64,000 nt of DNA from Phallusia mammillata (lineage: Eukaryota; Chordata; Ascidiacea; Phlebobranchia; Ascidiidae). Under the pieces are notes generated by a model, which was not told where the DNA came from, did no database searches, and saw only the letters and a list, made by a program, of their open reading frames with translations. Positions 39,865 through 52,997 of this stretch are shown here, piece by piece. Made by a program: the position numbers and the translations under genes. The stretch's first letter is position 1. Each line of letters opens with the position of its first letter. Where the stretch lies: NCBI GenBank assembly GCA_003260075.1, contig QLIY01000002.1, forward strand, positions 434,746-498,745, given 5' to 3'.

Positions 39865-40607
39865 CATTGCTAGTTTTTGGAAAGTTGAGTTACGCATTTC
39901 GAAAATAATCATTCTAAAAACGTGTTTTTGTGTACATTTGTTTTGTTTTCAACACAAAGACAACATTTAAATGCAATGTACCGATTGTTGGTAACATTCT
40001 GCTGATGTTTGTTTTCTGGGTCCTATCAACCGACAATTCTGTGACCACCTTTTAGTGAGTTACCTGTAACGTATTCATATAGAGTTTTATTAATTTGTGC
40101 CGATTTTATTAAATTTCCACAAGTGAAATGTTTGGCCGTTGTTTTTCAGCGACGAACCGTTTGAATTTGAATAGTCCTTTTGGTATCTTGTCCAACGCCC
40201 TAAATAATGTTTATCCACTAACGGCTTATGTATTGACTGCAGTAACGGTCTTTTGTTCCCCTGGTCACTACTCATTGTGTACGAAGTGTTTCCTTTATTG
40301 CTTTGGTAAGAAATATTTAAAATTACAAACGTTACGTTTAGAACTATATATACGTAGTAAGTCAGGCCGAGCATTCATTCTACCTCACTTCTACATTCAG
40401 TCAGTCATTATTCTCTGTCGTACTGCATTAAATTGGTTTTCGTGGATCGCTCTGAGTAGAATCGAAATAAACAAAACGACCAAATTTCTGGAGCGTTTAA
40501 TATCCAATCCTAAACACGCAAAGTTGTAAGGCCTTAGTCGTTACATACTAACAGTCATAATCTTATGTTTTCATCATAGCTTTCAACATTTAACAACTTG
40601 AAACAAT
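39865..40607. other. Sequence between the gap and the first transporter
   Basis: No dihydropyrimidinase exon is present. An open frame at 40128-40529 on the plus strand has no recognisable motif. A candidate splice acceptor TCATCATAG ends at 40579, just before the transporter leader. Confidence 0.55.
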
Positions 40608-43173
40608 ATGGGTTTTCGCATCAAAACTTTGAATGGAATAGAAAATGTGGAACGTCCTCCCAATGGCGGATGGGCTTGGCTCGTTGTATTTGCTGCTTTT
40701 AACAACATGGGAATCGGTTTTGGAATTCCAAAAAGTCTTGGGGTATATTTCAACGACATGAAGGAGGATTTTAAAGCAAGCAATACAGCAATATCTTGGT
40801 TATTAACATTTACTATGAGTATGATTACATTTTCTGGTAAGTCAATCAATTTGATATTGCTCCGATAATTTAACAGCCTATGTTTTTGCACACAGGTTTA
40901 TTTGCCCAAGTTTTACGAAAATGGTTGGATGATAGACAGATTGTGATGTTAGGAGGGCTCATGTCATGCGTTGGAATGACAATTTGTTCTTTCGCACCAA
41001 ACATATTTGTGGCGTACTTTTGTGGATTTATCATGGGTATGTCAAACAAGCTGTATTTTGTACATGTCACTAACCACACAAACTTGTTATTGGTCCTCTG
41101 CTCTAAAATAGAAACATTTGATTTCAATTTTTTCGATTTGACCCCAGCACGTCCATGCACTTTTGCCAAAAATTGTTTGAGTGATTAGAGTGAAACTTAC
41201 ACCATTTGTAGATGTGGCCATGTAATTCAGTTTCAGTTCACTTGATAGCCCAAACCGGTTACTTTGCTAGCTCCCAAGACAAAACGATAATCAGACGTTT
41301 TTCATGTCGTCTGTCACCACAACTTGAACGTTTCTGTGCCGAATTGGTTTTGTCTTCAATTACAAGGTTGAGACATGCAGCATACAGTACAATGACTTCG
41401 TTGTTCGTTTTTGTAGCTTTTGCAGCGTAATCGGAGGCCGGTTAAACGAGACGAGGATATCCGGGTAACAATGCGTATTGCTACGCTCTGTGTTGCCTAT
41501 GTTTATTGTATATCTGCACCCAAAGAGCTTTTAAAAATCTGACGCGTATATCCACTTGCAATACTTTTCCAACTATCAGGCCCAATTCATTACCGTGAGC
41601 AGATAGTCGAACCGCTTGTTATGGCCTCAGTTCATGTTTTTAAAACAAACTATTTTCGGTTTCGGGTTTCGTTCTGGTTCGGGCAAAAATACCCTGCCTA
41701 ATCGGTTTGCGGTTTGTATACTGGTTAAAGTCTCATATTGTTAAGTTTTAATTCTACCCATTATGTCCACGGCGTTATCAAACTTAAAAAGAATTTTGGC
41801 TGTGCATTGCGCGACACATGCACCAATAATCGTAACTTTTTAAACGCCCCACAGCGTATTCTTCAAGACGTTGTTTAAAAACAGTAAATATTGTGGTGGC
41901 TATTACAAAAAGCAATATAGACTGCATTTTGACCGGTTTGGTTTTGGTTTAGGTTCAACGCCAAACAAAGTATAGGGTTCAATCCGGTTCGTGTTTTGAG
42001 GGGAGCCGTTATTTACAATTATATGAACTAAGCTACCCGCCAAGTTTACGTTTTGATTTTGCAGTAATTTTACTTGTATGTTATTTTCAGGTATTGGTTG
42101 CGGCTTGGCTTCCATCACATCCATGACGCAGGTCTCGCAATACTTCTCTACAAACACAGCGCTTGCAAACGGCATTAGTCTGAGCGGATCCACATTGTAT
42201 GGAGTGATATTACCATATCCAGCCCAATATTTGTTGGGCGAATTTGGCTGGAGAGGCTCATTTCTAATTTTTGGGGCAATCAGTCTCCATGCTTGCATTT
42301 TTGGAGCTTTGATTCACCCCATATCTGTGACAAAAGAATCCGATAAAAATGGTGAAGAACAACACACATTAAGAGAGGAATGCTGCACCGAAAACAATCA
42401 AAGAGTTCACAGTAAAAATGGCCGGATCAATCGGTTCCTGAAAAAATACTGGCTTGGTCTTTGTTTTATATTTGCCAATTTTTTCGGAGCCCTTTCCATG
42501 TATCTCCCAAATGTATATATAGTTCCCTACTCGCTTGAAATTGGTTACAGCAAAGCTAAAAGTGCTGTGTTACTGTCCGTCATTTCAGTTGGCGATTTTG
42601 TAGGGAGATTCTTTTCAGGGCTGACAGTTACAAAATCGACATTTTTACGCAAAAACATTATGCAACTGACGGGCTTATGTTTTGGGATTATGACTGCTAT
42701 ACAGTTGATTCCTACTACTAATTCAAATTTTCCATTGCTCGTGTTTTATTGTGTGACATACGGCTGTGCATATGGTGTAACTGCCAATACTTGTTTTACA
42801 ATTGCGGCTATATACAGTGCTCCGAGCATACGAGAAATGACATTCACAGTGTTTTTTGCCGCTGCCGGACTTGCCCTCCTGATCAGTGGAGCTTTGTCAG
42901 GTAATTGACCGATATTAGTACATTGCTACAGTTTCGTGGCTTTTATTTTTAAGTGATCAACTATTCCAATGTTGCGTCCGTTTTATGACTTTCTTTCATA
43001 TCATTTCAGGATCCGTGGTGGACTTTTTCGGCAACTTCACTTCGGTATTTTGGCTTACTATGATTCTTGTCGGGACAACTTCCATAATTTTTGCCGCATG
43101 CGCCATGACTGCCTTTCTTCGCAACAATGGACAAATTGTATTTAGTAGAAGCAACAGCGATGAAACAAATTGA
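40608..43173 (+). CDS. SLC16-type monocarboxylate transporter, copy 1, complete
   Basis: Exons are 40608-40836, 40896-41036, 42091-42900 and 43010-43173, with phase 1 at every junction, giving 447 residues. It belongs to the major facilitator superfamily, SLC16/MCT-like: plasma-membrane carriers of lactate, pyruvate or other small monocarboxylates, usually with 12 TM helices. The family signature is near the N-terminus, PPNGGWAWLVVFAAFNNMG (residues about 17-35). The TM4-5 region reads YFSTNTALANGISLSGSTLY, with GWRGSFLIFG after it. A polar loop of about 60 residues (SDKNGEEQHT and onward) separates the two halves. The start is the ATG shared with copy 2. Which MCT subtype and substrate it has cannot be told from the sequence; classic ancillary-protein-dependent MCT1-4 motifs were not checked in detail. 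Confidence 0.92.
41037..42090. other. Intron 2 of transporter copy 1 (1054 bp)
   Basis: Much longer than the homologous intron of copy 2 (78 bp, 56310-56387). It contains GGTTTCGG-rich words near 41640-41720 and 41935-41990 in opposite contexts, suggesting an inserted repeat, but no clean element boundaries were found. Confidence 0.7.
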
Positions 43174-44148
43174 TGGCACTTTCCGTTTTTTAACGTTCTG
43201 GTTGACGTAAGCATTCCTCTATTGCAGCGAATTATTGTGTTTTGTACAAACCATTATCTTGTGTTTGCTGATACATTATGGTTTCTTTTTTTGGGGGCAC
43301 CAGAGTGATAATTGGGGCTGGGCTAACCATTAGCAAGGAAGAACTTGCTAACGTGACTAACGCAAGTAAACACTTAGGACAAGAAAAAGGGCACCACACG
43401 TTTTTATGGCCGAATTCTTAGTGGTGTCTCTGTATTTAAATGTACCACCGAATGGAATTGTTCTAGCTAATACTGCATGCTTTTCTATATGTGTAAAAAT
43501 ATTGCAACAATACAACAATATTTTAAGTTTTCAGCATCGCTTCGCTCTACTATCCACTGTACAGTTGCAAACCACCACTACATGGTGCACCGAAATCTCC
43601 TAGACTTCTGAAGGGTTTAATCCAGGGTAATACACTCAACAGAGCCCTGTCCAAAATTTGTCGTGGCGAATTGCGCATCTTTTTTTACATGAAAGGTTTT
43701 GTGTTTTTTCCTACATTTTTTCTCTAAAATGTTGTGCACTTGATTTTAACATGTATATGTATGTAAATGCACTAAACAATCTGCCACCCCTATCTTGTAT
43801 TTCATTCTTTAAATGAGAAACAAAATAAACCGCATAAAATTGTTATTACTAAAGATCACATACGCACATGCTTAAACATGCTAAAGAGCAAGAGAAAAGT
43901 TTATGAAATATGCCTGACAACAACACTATATACTTTTTTGTTATCATGTTACTATTTTCATGGAAGACTCAAAGACTACATATAGTCCTTTAGGCAACTT
44001 TTCTTTTGTGCTAGCAAAACTGTTTTTCTGGCCATATAGCCAGCTATAACCCTTTTTACAAAATTTACCTCATAAGATGAAAGAAAAACTGTGTCAGCCA
44101 AGTTATGTGCTGCATAAGCACAAACGGAAATTGCAAACTAATAACAAG
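43174..44148. other. Spacer between transporter copy 1 and the tandem array
   Basis: The 3' flank of copy 1. An AATAAA is present near 43823. No gene or transposon end was supported. Confidence 0.6.
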
Positions 44149-44956
44149 TGGAAGTATGACACGAAAAATGAACAGCGTGTGTTTCAGGAACAAATTACCA
44201 CTCGTACATGTGCACCAGGATATGTTAATTTCCTGTATCACCGGTCATGGCAAACATTTAGCAGTTAAATGAAAATAACATCAAGCCAAATCTGGTTTTA
44301 TGTAGGTTCATACTAGCAATGTATCAAGTATTTTATAACAGGTTCTTTAAACCCCCATAGTCGATAATATACATTTACATCAGCTTTAACCATGTCATTC
44401 ATACTGTCCGTATGATGCGTTTTTGACAATATAGGTGGACATTTCAAAGTCATCTAGCTGTATAGGAAAAAAGAACGATACAGAAAAATGTTTGAAAATC
44501 ACTGATCTAACACATCAAAAGCCTTTGTTATTGCTCTATTGGGCGCTAGAACTCGCCCTGTTGGTGACCTGCAGTGACGCAGGAAAAAGTTAATTTAGGG
44601 TGCACAGCACCACCAGCCACCGATTTGCGGCCTTGTCTCGTGGCATTTGAGTAGCAACTAAACCGATCGATAGCTCGAGAAAGGTGTATGGGAGTACTGG
44701 GAGGAAACAAAAACAGGACCATTGTCTACAATGAAGCGAACACGACAGGGCAAGAGACAAAATCTTATGAAAGTTATTGTCTGTGATATGCCACATTTAC
44801 AAATGGCCCAAAAACTGAAAGTCGACTCATCTCTGTCACCTGGTTTTACAAGTTTGGGCCAGGCAGTTTTACAAAGTCTGTTTAGAGGTAAACGTCGAAA
44901 AACATTTGATTTGGAATGTAAATATTCTACTGTGACATGGCCGCTACAGCTTACAG

Positions 44957-45134
44957 CAGTGTTTCTCAACCTGGGGGTCGCCAAGCACTTTTAAAGGGCC
45001 CGCGAAGGCACAACCCAACTCGGCACAATGATATTCGTATCATCAAAACTTTCCCCCTAACTTCTGTTTAGCATAGTAACTGACACTACAGTTTAATTTA
45101 CAATTGTCACAACAGCATTTGCGTTTATATACTT

Positions 45135-45230
<96 letters not shown>

Positions 45231-45489
45231 TTATGGTGCTCACTTAGCAATCATTCTTACCATAAACCCAAATTGCTAAGTCAGCACCATAAACGCCTAT
45301 GCTCCGCTGCGCCACCTGTCGAACAATTTTTAACCAGGCGCCAGCCAAATTCCAGTATTAGTAGCTCTACCCAACTTTAAGGGTTTTTCTATGCGACGTT
45401 TGTTAGTAAATGTACATTCTGATGGGGGTCGCGTTGTGTCAGAAAACCTCCAACGGGGGTCACAGAGTAAAAAAGGTTGAAAAACACTG
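44957..45489. mobile_element. hAT foldback MITE in unit A1, left arm replaced by poly-G
   Basis: The ends CAGTGTTTCTCAACCT and GGTTGAAAAACACTG are inverted. Flanks are GCTTACAG and ACCTACAG (6 of 8 match). In this copy 94 G at 45136-45229 stand where other copies have 157 bp, which contain nearly all of the left arm of the internal hairpin. Confidence 0.8.
45136..45229. repeat. Poly-G tract, 94 bases
   Basis: It lies between TATACTTC and ATTATGGTGCTC. In the paralogous unit A2 the same two anchors enclose 47305-47461 (157 bp), the left arm of a large inverted repeat. The coincidence suggests failed sequencing or filling through a strong hairpin. Confidence 0.95.
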
Positions 45490-46318
45490 ACCTACAGGTT
45501 GCAAAAAAACTCTTTCATTAACGTTACTTTTGCCACATACTTGATACTATAGCGATTGCTGACTTTTTGAGACTGGGATTTTAAGCACAAGGCTAAGCAA
45601 ATTGCCTTCACCATTATTTACAAAATTATTTGGCTTCACTGATAGTTTGGTAAAAATACTCATGTAGCTGACAACCTTTTGTAGATAAATAGACTGGTAA
45701 ACATTTTCCCGCACATACAGAAGTAACTTCGTCAGACAATTGACACTGAACACTTGGTCACACAGTTATCGTTTTTTATTTTGCTCTTTTTTAAGAAACA
45801 GCACAAGTTTATCGGCCACTGCTGGCAACAGACCTTTACACAGAAAGTGTCCAAAGGGGCATCAGTAATGTATATTAGGGATTAGGGTATGTAACTTGAT
45901 AATGGTTTGTGTGTGTGTGCACGCGCGCGTGTGTGTGTGCGTCCATGTACCTAAGGCTATATGTTGAGCGAAAAACGAGCCAGGTCAGGTTTTGTAGCCC
46001 CCAGTAATATTGTTCCGCAACAATCAACTGCTGTTTTGCTTTTCAAAGTTTAGGCTCAAGAGTAGATTGTCTCAGCAGCTATGCAGGTTTGTAGGAAAAG
46101 TTTATCAGGAATTTATGGCTTTTGGACAGTTGATTTACGCGTTTTCAAAAACATTTGTATGAAATATGATTCTTGTGTGAGTTTACTTGTTTTCGTTGTG
46201 AAGCACTTTACCAGTAAGTCGCGTTTTTTGTTTACAGTTTAATGGTAACATTCTGTCAGTACTCTTGCCTAGGCCGTAATTACCCGATTTATGATCGCCT
46301 GTCTGGCAAAGCAAACAT

Positions 46319-48550
46319 GTGGAAGTATGACACGAAAAATGAACAGCGTGTGTTTCAGGAACAAATTACCACCAGTACGTGTGCACCAGGATATGTTAAT
46401 TTCCTGTATCACCGGTCATGGCAAACATTTAGCAGTTACATGAAAATAACATCAAGCCAAATCTAGTTTTATGTAGATTCATACTAGCAATGTATCAAGT
46501 TTTATAACAGGTTCTTTAAACCCCCATAGTCGATAATATACATTTACGTCAGCTTTAACCATGTCATTCATACTGTCCGTATGATATGTTTTTGACAATA
46601 TAGGTGGACATTTCGAAGTCATCTAGCTGTATAGGAAAAAAGAACGATACAGAAAAATGTTTGAAAATCACTGATCTAACACATCAACAGCCTTTGTTAT
46701 TGCTCTATTGGGCGCTAGAACTCGCCCTGTTGGTGACCTGCAGTGACGCAGGAAAAAGTTAATTTAGGGTGCACAGCACCACCAGCCACCGATTTGCGGC
46801 CTTGTCTCGTGGCATTTGAGTAGCAACTAAACCGATCGATAGCTCGAGAAAGGTGTATGGGAGTACTGGGAGGAAACAAAAACAGGACCATTGTCTACAA
46901 TGAAGCGAACACGACAGGGCAAGAGACAAAATCTTATGAAAGTTATTGTCTGTGATATACCACATTTACAAATGGCCCAAAAACTGAAAGTCGACTCATC
47001 TCTGTCACCTGGTTTTACAAGTTTGGGCCAGGCAGTTTTACAAAGTCTGTTTAGAGGTAAACGTCGAAAAACATTTGATTTGGAATGTAAATATTCTACT
47101 GTGACATGGCCGCTACAGCTTACAGCAGTGTTTCTCAACCTGGGGGTCGCCAAGCACTTTTAAAGGGCCCGCGAAGGCACAACCCAACTCGGCACAATGA
47201 TATTCGTATCATCAAAACTTTCCCCCTAACTTCTGTTTAGCATAGTAACTGACACTACAGTTTAATTTACAATTGTCACAACAGCATTTGCGTTTATATA
47301 CTTCTGTATGATTGTGGTGTTTGTCTTTTTGACATAAAAAGCATGAAATAGTTTAAAGGTTTTTGGTGACACGAGCCTTAACCACAACTTTAAGGTAGAA
47401 CTACTAACACTGGAATTTGGCTGGCGCCCGGTTTGGTAGGTGGCGCAACGGAGCATAGGCGATTATGGTGCTCACTTAGCAATCATTCTTACCATAAACC
47501 CAAATTGCTAAGTCAGCACCATAAACGCCTATGCTCCGCTGCGCCACCTGTCGAACAATTTTTAACCAGGCGCCAGCCAAATTCCAGTGTTAGTAGCTCT
47601 ACCCAAATTTAAGGGTTTTTCTATGCGACGTTTGTTAGTAAATGTACATTCTGATGGGGGTCGCGTTGTGTCAGAAAACCTCCAACGGGGGTCACAGAGT
47701 AAAAAAGGTTGAAAAACACTGACCTACAGGTTGCAAAAAAACTCTTTCATTAACGTTACTTTTGCCACATACTTGATACTATAGCGATTGCTGACTTTTT
47801 GAGACTGGGATTTTAAGCACAAGGCTAAGCAAATTGCCTTCACCATTATTTACAAAATTATTTGGCTTCACTGATAGTTTGGTAAAAATACTCATGTAGC
47901 TGACAACCTTTTGTAGATAAATAGACTGGTAAACATTTTCCCGCACATACAGAAGTAACTTCGTCAGACAATTGACACTGAACACTTGGTCACACAGTTA
48001 TCGTTTTTTATTTTGCTCTTTTTTAAGAAACAGCACAAGTTTATCGGCCACTGCTGGCAACAGACCTTTACACAGAAAGTGTCCAAAGGGGCATCAGTAA
48101 TGTATATTAGGGATTAGGGTATGTAACTTGATAATGGTTTGTGTGTGTGTGCACGCGCGCGTGTGTGTGTGCGTCCATGTACCTAAGGCTATATGTTGAG
48201 CGAAAAACGAGCCGGGTCAGGTTTTGTAGCCCCCAGTAATTTTGTTCCGCAACAATCAACTGCTCTTTTGCTTTTCAAAGTTTAGGCTCAAGAGTAGATT
48301 GTCTCAGCAGCTATGCAGGTTTGTAGGAAAAGTTTATCAGGAATTTATGGCTTTTGGACAGTTGATTTACGCGTTTTCAAAAACATTTGTATGAAATATG
48401 ATTCTTGTGTGAGTTTACTTGTTTTCGTTGTGAAGCACTTTACCAGTAAGTCGCGTTTTTTGTTTACAGTTTAATGGTAACATTCTGTCAGTACTCTTGC
48501 CTAGGCCGTAATTACCCGATTTATGATCGCCTGTCTGGCAAAGCAAACAT
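46319..48550. repeat. Array unit A2
   Basis: Complete type A unit of 2232 bp, nearly identical to A3. It carries an intact MITE at 47126-47721. Confidence 0.88.
47126..47721. mobile_element. hAT foldback MITE in unit A2, 596 bp
   Basis: The terminal repeats are as in unit A1, with near-8-bp target duplication GCTTACAG/ACCTACAG. An internal foldback is formed by 47401-47428 pairing perfectly with 47569-47596 and about 47438-47471 pairing with 47514-47547 (two mismatches). That gives a hairpin of roughly 196 bp. Confidence 0.85.
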
Positions 48551-50765
48551 GTGGAAGTATGACACGAAAAATGAACAGCGTGTGTTTCAGGAACAAATTA
48601 CCACTCGTACATGTGCACCAGGATATGTTAATTTCCTGTATCAGCGGTCATGGCAAACATTTAGCAGTTACATGAAAATAACATCAAGCCAAATCTAGTT
48701 TTATGTAGATTCATACTAGCAATGTATCAAGTTTTATAACAGGTTCTTTAAACCCCCATAGTCGATAATATACATTTACATCAGCTTTAACCATGTCATT
48801 CATACTGTCCGTATGATGCGTTTTTGACAATATAGGTGGACATTTCAAAGTCATCTAGCTGTATAGGAAAAAAGAACGATACAGAAAAATGTTTGAAAAT
48901 CACTGATCTAACACATCAACAGCCTTTGTTATTGCTCTATTGGACGCTAGAACTCGCCCTGTTGGTGGCCTGCAGTGACGCAGGAAAAAGTAAATTTAGG
49001 GTGCACAGCACCACAAGCCACCGATTTGCGGTCTTGTCTCGTGGCATTTGAGTAGCAACTAAACCGATCGATAGCTTGAGAAAGGTGTAGGGGAGTACTG
49101 GGAGGAAACAAAAACAGGACCATTGTCTACAATGAAGCGAACACGACAGGCAAGAGACAAAATCTTATGAAAGTTATTGTCTGTGATATATCACATTTAC
49201 AAAATGGCCCAAAAACTAAAAGTCGACACATCTCTGTCACCTGGTTTTACCAGTTTGTGCCATATTTGGTATAGAATGTAAATATTCTACTGTGACATGG
49301 CCGCTACAGTCTACAGCAGTGTTTCTCAATCTGGGGGTCGACAAGCACTTTTAAAGGGGCCGCGAAGGCACAACCCAACTCGGAATAATGATATTCGTAT
49401 CATCAAAACTTTCCCCCCCTAACTTCTGTTTAGCATAGTAACTGAAACGACAGTTTAATTTACAATTGTCACAACAGCATTTGCGTTTATATACTTCTGT
49501 ATGATTGTGGTGTTTGTCTTTTTGACATAAAAAGCATGAAATAGTTTAAAGGTTTTTGGTGACACGAGCCTTAACCACAACTTTAAGGTAGAACTACTAG
49601 CACTGGAATTTGGCTGGCGCCCGGTTTGGTAGGTGGCGCAACGGAGCATAGGCGATTATGGTGCTCACTTAGCAATCATTCTTACCATAAACCCAAATTG
49701 CTAAGTCAGCACCATAAACGCCTATGCTCCGCTGCGCCACCTGTCGAACAATTTTTAACCAGGCGCCAGCCAAATTCCAGTATTAGTAGCTCTACCCAAC
49801 TTTAAGGGTTTTTCTATGCGACGTTTGTTAGTAAATGTACATTCTGATGGGGGTCGCGTTGTGTCAGAAAACCTCCAACAGGAGTCGCAGAGTAAAAAAA
49901 GGTTGAGAAACACTGGCCTACAGGTTGCAAAAAAACTCTTTCATTAACGTTACTTTTGCCACACGCTTGATACTAGCGATTGCTGACTTTTTGAGATCGG
50001 GATTTTCAAGCACAAGGCTAAGCAAATTGCCTTCACCATTATTTACAAAATTATTTCTGGCTTCACTGATAGTTTGGTAAAAATTCTCATGTAGCTGACA
50101 ACCTTATGTAGATAAATAGACTGGTAAACATTTTCCCGCACATACAGAAGTAACTTCGTCAGACAATTGACACTGAACACTTGGTCACACAGTTATCGTT
50201 TTTTATTTTGCTCTTTTTTAAGAAACAGCACAAGTTTATCGGCCACTGCTGGCAACAGACCTTTACACAGAAAGTGTCCAAAGGGGCGTCAGTAATGTAT
50301 ATTAGGGATTAGGGTATGTAACTTGAGTGTGATAATGGTTTGTGTGTGTGTGTGTGCGCGCGCGCGCGTGTGTGTGTGTGTGTGTGCGTCCATGTACCTA
50401 AGGCTATATGTTGAGCGAAAAACGAGCCGGGTCAGGTTTTGTAGCCCCCAGTAATTTTGTTCCGCAACAATCAACTGCTCTTTTGCTTTTCAAAGTTTAG
50501 GCTCAAGAGTAGATTGTCTCAGCAGCTATGCAGGTTTGTAGGAAAAGTTTATCAGGAATTTATGGCTTTTGGACAGTTGATTTACGCGTTTTCAAAAACA
50601 TTTGTATGAAATATGATTCTTGTGTGAGTTTACTTGTTTTCGTTGTGAAGCACTTTACCAGTAAGTCGCGTTTTTTGTTTACAGTTTAATGGTAACATTC
50701 TGTCAGTACTCTTGCCTAGGCCGTAATTACCCGATTTATGATCGCCTGTCTGGCAAAGCAAACAT
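48551..50765. repeat. Array unit B1
   Basis: Type B unit of 2215 bp. It lacks the ~50-bp segment of A, has extra differences throughout, and ends with a longer TG/CG microsatellite near 50338-50390. Confidence 0.88.
49317..49915. mobile_element. hAT foldback MITE in unit B1, 599 bp
   Basis: It starts CAGTGTTTCTCAATCT and ends GGTTGAGAAACACTG. Flanks GTCTACAG and GCCTACAG match at 7 of 8, the best-preserved target duplication of this family in the array. The internal foldback is intact. Confidence 0.87.
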
Positions 50766-52997
50766 GTGGAAGTATGACACGAAAAATGAACAGCGTGTGT
50801 TTCAGGAACAAATTACCACCAGTACGTGTGCACCAGGATATGTTAATTTCCTGTATCACCGGTCATGGCAAACATTTAGCAGTTACATGAAAATAACATC
50901 AAGCCAAATCTAGTTTTATGTAGATTCATACTAGCAATGTATCAAGTTTTATAACAGGTTCTTTAAACCCCCATAGTCGATAATATACATTTACGTCAGC
51001 TTTAACCATGTCATTCATACTGTCCGTATGATATGTTTTTGACAATATAGGTGGACATTTCGAAGTCATCTAGCTGTATAGGAAAAAAGAACGATACAGA
51101 AAAATGTTTGAAAATCACTGATCTAACACATCAACAGCCTTTGTTATTGCTCTATTGGGCGCTAGAACTCGCCCTGTTGGTGACCTGCAGTGACGCAGGA
51201 AAAAGTTAATTTAGGGTGCACAGCACCACCAGCCACCGATTTGCGGCCTTGTCTCGTGGCATTTGAGTAGCAACTAAACCGATCGATAGCTCGAGAAAGG
51301 TGTATGGGAGTACTGGGAGGAAACAAAAACAGGACCATTGTCTACAATGAAGCGAACACGACAGGGCAAGAGACAAAATCTTATGAAAGTTATTGTCTGT
51401 GATATACCACATTTACAAATGGCCCAAAAACTGAAAGTCGACTCATCTCTGTCACCTGGTTTTACAAGTTTGGGCCAGGCAGTTTTACAAAGTCTGTTTA
51501 GAGGTAAACGTCGAAAAACATTTGATTTGGAATGTAAATATTCTACTGTGACATGGCCGCTACAGCTTACAGCAGTGTTTCTCAACCTGGGGGTCGCCAA
51601 GCACTTTTAAAGGGCCCGCGAAGGCACAACCCAACTCGGCACAATGATATTCGTATCATCAAAACTTTCCCCCTAACTTCTGTTTAGCATAGTAACTGAC
51701 ACTACAGTTTAATTTACAATTGTCACAACAGCATTTGCGTTTATATACTTCTGTATGATTGTGGTGTTTGTCTTTTTGACATAAAAAGCATGAAATAGTT
51801 TAAAGGTTTTTGGTGACACGAGCCTTAACCACAACTTTAAGGTAGAACTACTAACACTGGAATTTGGCTGGCGCCCGGTTTGGTAGGTGGCGCAACGGAG
51901 CATAGGCGATTATGGTGCTCACTTAGCAATCATTCTTACCATAAACCCAAATTGCTAAGTCAGCACCATAAACGCCTATGCTCCGCTGCGCCACCTGTCG
52001 AACAATTTTTAACCAGGCGCCAGCCAAATTCCAGTGTTAGTAGCTCTACCCAAATTTAAGGGTTTTTCTATGCGACGTTTGTTAGTAAATGTACATTCTG
52101 ATGGGGGTCGCGTTGTGTCAGAAAACCTCCAACGGGGGTCACAGAGTAAAAAAGGTTGAAAAACACTGACCTACAGGTTGCAAAAAAACTCTTTCATTAA
52201 CGTTACTTTTGCCACATACTTGATACTATAGCGATTGCTGACTTTTTGAGACTGGGATTTTAAGCACAAGGCTAAGCAAATTGCCTTCACCATTATTTAC
52301 AAAATTATTTGGCTTCACTGATAGTTTGGTAAAAATACTCATGTAGCTGACAACCTTTTGTAGATAAATAGACTGGTAAACATTTTCCCGCACATACAGA
52401 AGTAACTTCGTCAGACAATTGACACTGAACACTTGGTCACACAGTTATCGTTTTTTATTTTGCTCTTTTTTAAGAAACAGCACAAGTTTATCGGCCACTG
52501 CTGGCAACAGACCTTTACACAGAAAGTGTCCAAAGGGGCATCAGTAATGTATATTAGGGATTAGGGTATGTAACTTGATAATGGTTTGTGTGTGTGTGCA
52601 CGCGCGCGCGTGTGTGTGCGTCCATGTACCTAAGGCTATATGTTGAGCGAAAAACGAGCCAGGTCAGGTTTTGTAGCCCCCAGTAATATTGTTCCGCAAC
52701 AATCAACTGCTCTTTTGCTTTTCAAAGTTTAGGCTCAAGAGTAGATTGTCTCAGCAGCTATGCAGGTTTGTAGGAAAAGTTTATCAGGAATTTATGGCTT
52801 TTGGACAGTTGATTTACGCGTTTTCAAAAACATTTGTATGAAATATGATTCTTGTGTGAGTTTACTTGTTTTCGTTGTGAAGCACTTTACCCGTAAGTCG
52901 CGTTTTTTGTTTACAGTTTAATGGTAACATTCTGTCAGTACTCTTGCCTAGGCCGTAATTACCCGATTTATGATCGCCTGTCTGGCAAAGCAAACAT
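50766..52997. repeat. Array unit A3
   Basis: Type A unit of 2232 bp, nearly identical to A2, which lies 4447 bp to the left. Confidence 0.88.
51573..52168. mobile_element. hAT foldback MITE in unit A3, 596 bp
   Basis: Same structure and flanks as the copy in A2. It was spread by unit duplication rather than independent insertion, since position and target duplication are shared. Confidence 0.85.

Larger units (their letters stand above)
44149..46318. repeat. Array unit A1
   Basis: First unit, type A. It differs from A2 and A3 mainly by a 94-G tract that replaces 157 bp inside its MITE. The left edge is abrupt, with sequence before 44149 unlike the unit. A TG/CG microsatellite lies near 45908-45942. 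Confidence 0.85.

Noticed and set aside
40128..40529. 133-residue plus-strand open frame between the gap and transporter copy 1
   Set aside because: No recognisable motif and composition like the surrounding non-coding DNA; could be chance.
45043..45243. Poly-Pro open frame in array unit A1
   Set aside because: Comes from the 94-G tract within a transposon.
45900..50390. TG/CG alternating tracts as possible regulatory Z-DNA
   Set aside because: They are ordinary microsatellites copied with the array units; recorded with the units only.
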